Origin: Polytrichum commune
Lineage: Eukaryota > Streptophyta > Polytrichopsida > Polytrichales > Polytrichaceae
Assembly: GCA_950295325.1 (NCBI GenBank)
Contig: OX485809.1
Coordinates: 30,628,001-30,692,000 of the forward strand
Reading direction: 5' to 3'
DNA: 64,000 nucleotides
In this document: piece after piece, positions 60,000 to 64,000 of the stretch
Numbering within the stretch: position 1 is the stretch's first letter
Layout: each line of letters starts with the position of its first letter
The notes under the pieces: model-generated
What the model saw: only the letters and a program-made list of their open reading frames with translations
Databases searched by the model: none
Told to the model about the DNA's origin: nothing
Made by a program: the position numbers and the translations under genes

Positions 60000-62920
60000 A
60001 ATCTAAGATCAAGGACAAGCTATGTTTTTTCAATGACACTTGTCTTGTTTCCTATAAAGCCTCGTCAGTACCTATCTATATACATTGGACAACATGGTGG
60101 TGTTGAGGCCATCGCCCCACCGTTTCAAAAACGGTGAGTTGTCCACAGTGGGATGTTGTGTTGATGGTCTGAGCATGAATTCGTATGCACACGGGTGCAA
60201 CATGTCATGACAACAAAGGTCCATACTAGTTGGATTACATGATGTATTGTGTTCACAACATCAATCTCCAATCAATTAATGGATGTCAATCTTTATGGGA
60301 TATTGGTTACTATGATTAATATTGTGACGAACCTTATTTGATACTTTCAAGAATTCTACTTTGAAGATATTGTCACACATGTGGTAATAACTAGAGTAAT
60401 TGTTGACTTTGGCACTACACTACGTAGTCCTAGCATTGTGGGCCATAATAAATTTTTCTAGAGCCCATGTTAATTCTCAAAATGAGAATTAGGTGGGCCA
60501 CATTAATTTTTAGCCCATGCTCAACCTATTGTAGAAAATTAGCATGGACCACATTAATTGTTTTTCTAGAGAATGAGTGTCAGTGATTATTCTATCTTGT
60601 GCTACTTTCCCCTATATTTATTATTCAATATATTAATCAAAAATCCTCATGAAGACTCGGGAGAAACTTTGGGGTCTTGGACCCGTGTCATTTCCACCTT
60701 GGCTAACTAGAATATTAGTGTGGCCCATGCTAATCATTTCCATGCTAATTTTCCAACCACATTTATTGGGGCCATTTAGTGTACTCGTCAACATTTCAAT
60801 TCAAATTACACTCACCCCACAAATCGAATGGGGTGGTAGCTTAACATTACCCAACATCATTGCTCTTCACTATTTTCTATTGCAATGTAGAATACGCATG
60901 CCATTTCCTAACTTCCCTCCCAATAGTCCAATTTCTCCTCAAAGGAAGAAGATTGTCCCATTTAAATCAAAGTCAAAGCATGAAGCGTCAATCTTGGTTG
61001 CAAAACCTTGGATCTACACAAGCAAAACACGTTTATTGGAGGAACTACTATTCCATAGAAACATTGAGGCGTACAATGGCTTGAAAAACGTTGTGATCAT
61101 GTGCCATGTGGAAACCCAACAAGTTTTGAGATTATCACCAAGTGGATTGTCAAGGCAAGTGGCCACACATCCTATTTCAAGTGCCATGTGAGGTGCATAA
61201 TCTCTCACCCCATCAATCAAACTTCTCTTATGATTCAATAATCACACAATTTGCACACAAAGTAGAATGCAAAGGTGGTCGTGTGTCTTGCAATCAAGTA
61301 TGAATATGAGGGTTGTGCGTTTAAGCTAAGGGGTTCATGGTGTCAACAACAAGCTCATCCATTAGCAAGGTGAAAACGCATTGAATTAATCTGTAGTTCC
61401 AAAATAAGAGTTAAGATACTTTGACTCTGTAAATGGTAACAAAGACGTTATCAACCTAACATATTTCAATAAAAAGAATCAACCCTCAACCTTGTATGGA
61501 AACTTGTTCTTTTCCGGAGCCTCTAAATCCATAATAGATGAGTTTACATACACTTCACAAACCCCAAGCCACATGTTTGATGCAGATAGAGTTATTGTAA
61601 AGCAAAGTATGTGTACAAAGAGTGGGTGGAGAGCTGAAAGTGTTAGTTTGAGAACCATTTCCCTTACTCTCCACAACGCCCACCACAAGATACATCGTTA
61701 ACATAACCAGACGTGCATCTTGGATTGCTCACTATGTTTCATTCTTCCACTTTAAGTTTCGGGTAATGTGTGAATGTATTGCTCACTTTGTTGTAATCTC
61801 CCACTTCAAGTTTTGGGGAATGTGTGAAATCAAGGATTGTTTTACTTTGATTTTGGTTTACAACACCTTGGCCCGACAAGATTTTCGGTTCATGTGCCGA
61901 TTTGAGAAATCAAATCAAGGAACTTGAGAAGGAAAGTCTAAAGAGCACGACTCGTTTCCAACCTCCCGTAATTGAAAGGGAATCATTAAAAATGGACGAA
62001 TTTCACTTGATCTTAGGATGGAGATTACATCTAACTTGATGCAACTGTAATGTATGTATTTGGGAAGACCTCAAGGTCTCTATAAAATGGAGTACTTGTT
62101 TATGGAAAACGAGCAAGATTTCAAGGAGATATCATCGTTCGAAGAATATGGAGGTGTTTCTTGACCCCTGCATGCGTGCCCATTGGCCATCCCAAAACGA
62201 TCTTGGGAACTCCTTCATGAAAAAAAAACAAAAAAACAAAAAAAAACATTGATGATTGTTACAACCACACATGAAAAATGCAACCAAATCTAACATTGTG
62301 CATGTTTAAAGCATGTAGGTTAAAAAATACCTAAAAACTCTCAACCGTTCAAGAATGGGGGGTTTGTGGTCACAAGCACCGAAGCTCTGCTTGGCATGTT
62401 CATGCTTCACAAACCCCATTGTATTTCTTCCCTTTATAATGCATGTGACCACTTCTCATAATGCCAACCTCTTTTTAATACCTCGTTCCCTCCAGCCTCT
62501 TAATTATGAAAACACCTCCAAACTATCTCAAGTAGCTTATGTTCCATGTTTATATGTTTTGTTACCTTGATTACTAAGTAATCTCAAATTCCATGTTTGT
62601 ATGTTTTGTTACATTCATTACTAGGTACACATAGTTGTTCTTTCTTGTGCCACATATGTAAGGGTTCATTAGTAATTTATCATGCATATGGCATGAGAGT
62701 CACATATATTGTAAGGTATGTGGGTGTTGTTCAATTACTTCTCTTTGTTGAACACCTATATTTGATTGTTGTGTGGTTAGGTGAGGAGCAAAGAACAAAC
62801 ACCTTAAAGCCTACATGTTTCAAATACATTGGATTACAAATTGCTCCACACTCAATAATCAAACATGGTTCCAAGGAAACCCTATGTATGAACCTGCAAA
62901 TATGAACCATAACCAAATCA
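60000..62920. other. non-coding stretch
   Basis: Open segments, including one of 180 codons at 60649-61191, have no recognisable family features. Around 60440-60740 the phrase (A)GCCCATG(C/T)TAAT and its variants recur four times with a small palindrome (ATTCTCAAAATGAGAAT), suggesting an unidentified local repeat. Confidence 0.4.
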
Positions 62921-62924
62921 AAGG

Positions 62925-63065
62925 GGGTTCGATTTTCAATTCAATGTTTGTCAATGCTTCAACATAGATCTACTAATGCAACACGAGTTCCATCATGTAG
63001 ATGTAATTGGTAGAAGTTGGGTAACATGAAAACAAACCGAACAACACCCACACACCTTATGCATC
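62925..63065 (+). repeat. dispersed repeat, copy 2
   Basis: Colinear with 47980-48125 (CTAATGCAACACGAGT, TTGGTAGAAGTTGG, AACAACACCCA). Non-coding. Confidence 0.45.
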
Positions 63066-64000
63066 CACAAGTCAAAGTGAATGGCCATGCAACAATATCA
63101 AACGCCATCCACATGTAGAGGCAAGCAACCCATGGACATACTTTATATCCAACTTGGTCATAACAAAGTTGGCTACATACCATAAGTTGATAGCGGCATG
63201 GTCAAAAAAATGCCCAATAATTTATTTTATTTTATTTTAAAATGGCTTAGGCACTTCGTCAAATGTTTTTGAAAAATAAGTAAGATATTTCTATACATAG
63301 TGGCACAGAACGTATCTTTCATACAAACCCATCTATTATAACTTATATTTCATTCATTCATGATGGCTAAGTATGCAATGTGAACATTAAGGGTTTAGGA
63401 TAAGTTTTTGTAGTGTGCTAATTATGGCTCTCGAACTCCCTAAATTTTGGACATTTTTATTATTATCTTCCTTTATTTAGGCCATATGATTAATTAATGT
63501 CCTAAAAACGTAAGCTTCATTTTCACTTTTATTTTCCCCATTATGCCACGCTCTAAAATATGTAATATCAACCTCCCTCCCTTATATTGCGAAGCCCTAG
63601 GGAACAAATGTTATTAGTTTAGATCTCACTCCTTATTGTCACCTTTGCACCCATATATCACATGTTTTGATATTAAAATAAACCACCAAAAAATTAAAAC
63701 CACATGCTTGCATACATTACGTTGTCATCGTTGTATTTATTGTCATTATTACAATGTTGAGTGCTACATTGATCCTCTTTTATCACGCATCCACGTTAAC
63801 ACTACATAACTCCTTAATATCACGTGCACTTTGGGTGCCACAAGCATGATACTATGGATTTTAGAGTGTATCAACTAACAATATTAATTTTACAAACAAC
63901 ATTTACTGCTCCTCCCAAACTATTGGTCACAAACGAATAAGGGCCCACTTAGTCAGAACAAAATGTCTTTGTTTAGGGAGCACAAGGGCAATTGAGCCAA
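63066..64000. other. non-coding stretch
   Basis: Nothing recognisable up to the window edge. Confidence 0.4.

Noticed and set aside
60649-61191. 180-codon plus-strand open frame
   Set aside because: No motif, no coding bias, and it overlaps a local repeat.

Overview
The window looks like a gene-poor, repeat-rich stretch of a land-plant nuclear genome. The evidence is three plant-type genes (a P4-type flippase of the ALA4-ALA12 kind, a single-domain Euonymus-type lectin and a plant-type DUF427 protein). Two of them have GT-AG introns that restore continuous reading frames, and they sit in long AT-rich non-coding DNA with several classes of plant transposable element. I cannot name the species.

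Layout. 1-8.7 kb: no intact gene; a short (TTC)-tailed retroposon, a Tourist-like MITE carrying a second nested MITE, decayed coding fragments and a 300-bp tandem duplication. 8.8-16.3 kb (minus): an intact ten-exon P4-ATPase gene of 1242 codons. 16.3-19.5 kb: its 5' flank and small repeated modules. 19.5-20.6 kb: a short hAT element with an 8-bp target duplication. 20.6-35.4 kb: non-coding DNA with two foldback elements, a 107-bp LINE-end insertion, a broken PIF/Harbinger transposase, an orphan G-box/TATA promoter with decayed coding fragments, and a second Tourist-like MITE. 35.4-47.7 kb (minus): a complete 12.2-kb non-LTR retrotransposon with an 11-bp target duplication. 47.7-56 kb: a tandem array built from the 3' end of the adjacent lectin gene, the lectin gene, and a two-exon DUF427 gene. 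56-64 kb: mostly unannotated AT-rich DNA with microsatellites and a second (TTC)-tailed retroposon.

The most interesting object is the 12.2-kb retrotransposon. It encodes an ORF1 with RRM-like segments and a coiled coil. Its ORF2 of about 2730 codons holds, in order, a Thr/His/Pro-rich hydrophobic N-terminus, a 2A-like motif (GDVKPNPGP), an APE endonuclease, a reverse transcriptase, an RNase H, and a C-terminal CCHC / RHN / PD / K..KY module that reads as a second, restriction-like endonuclease. The dual-endonuclease plan is known from Dualen/RandI elements of green algae. The copy carries one frameshift and one stop in ORF1, and three frameshifts and one stop in ORF2. Its 3' end is also present as a separate 107-bp insertion with its own target duplication.

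The genes do not form a functional unit. The flippase, the lectin and the DUF427 protein are ordinary cellular genes, and most of the rest is transposon history.
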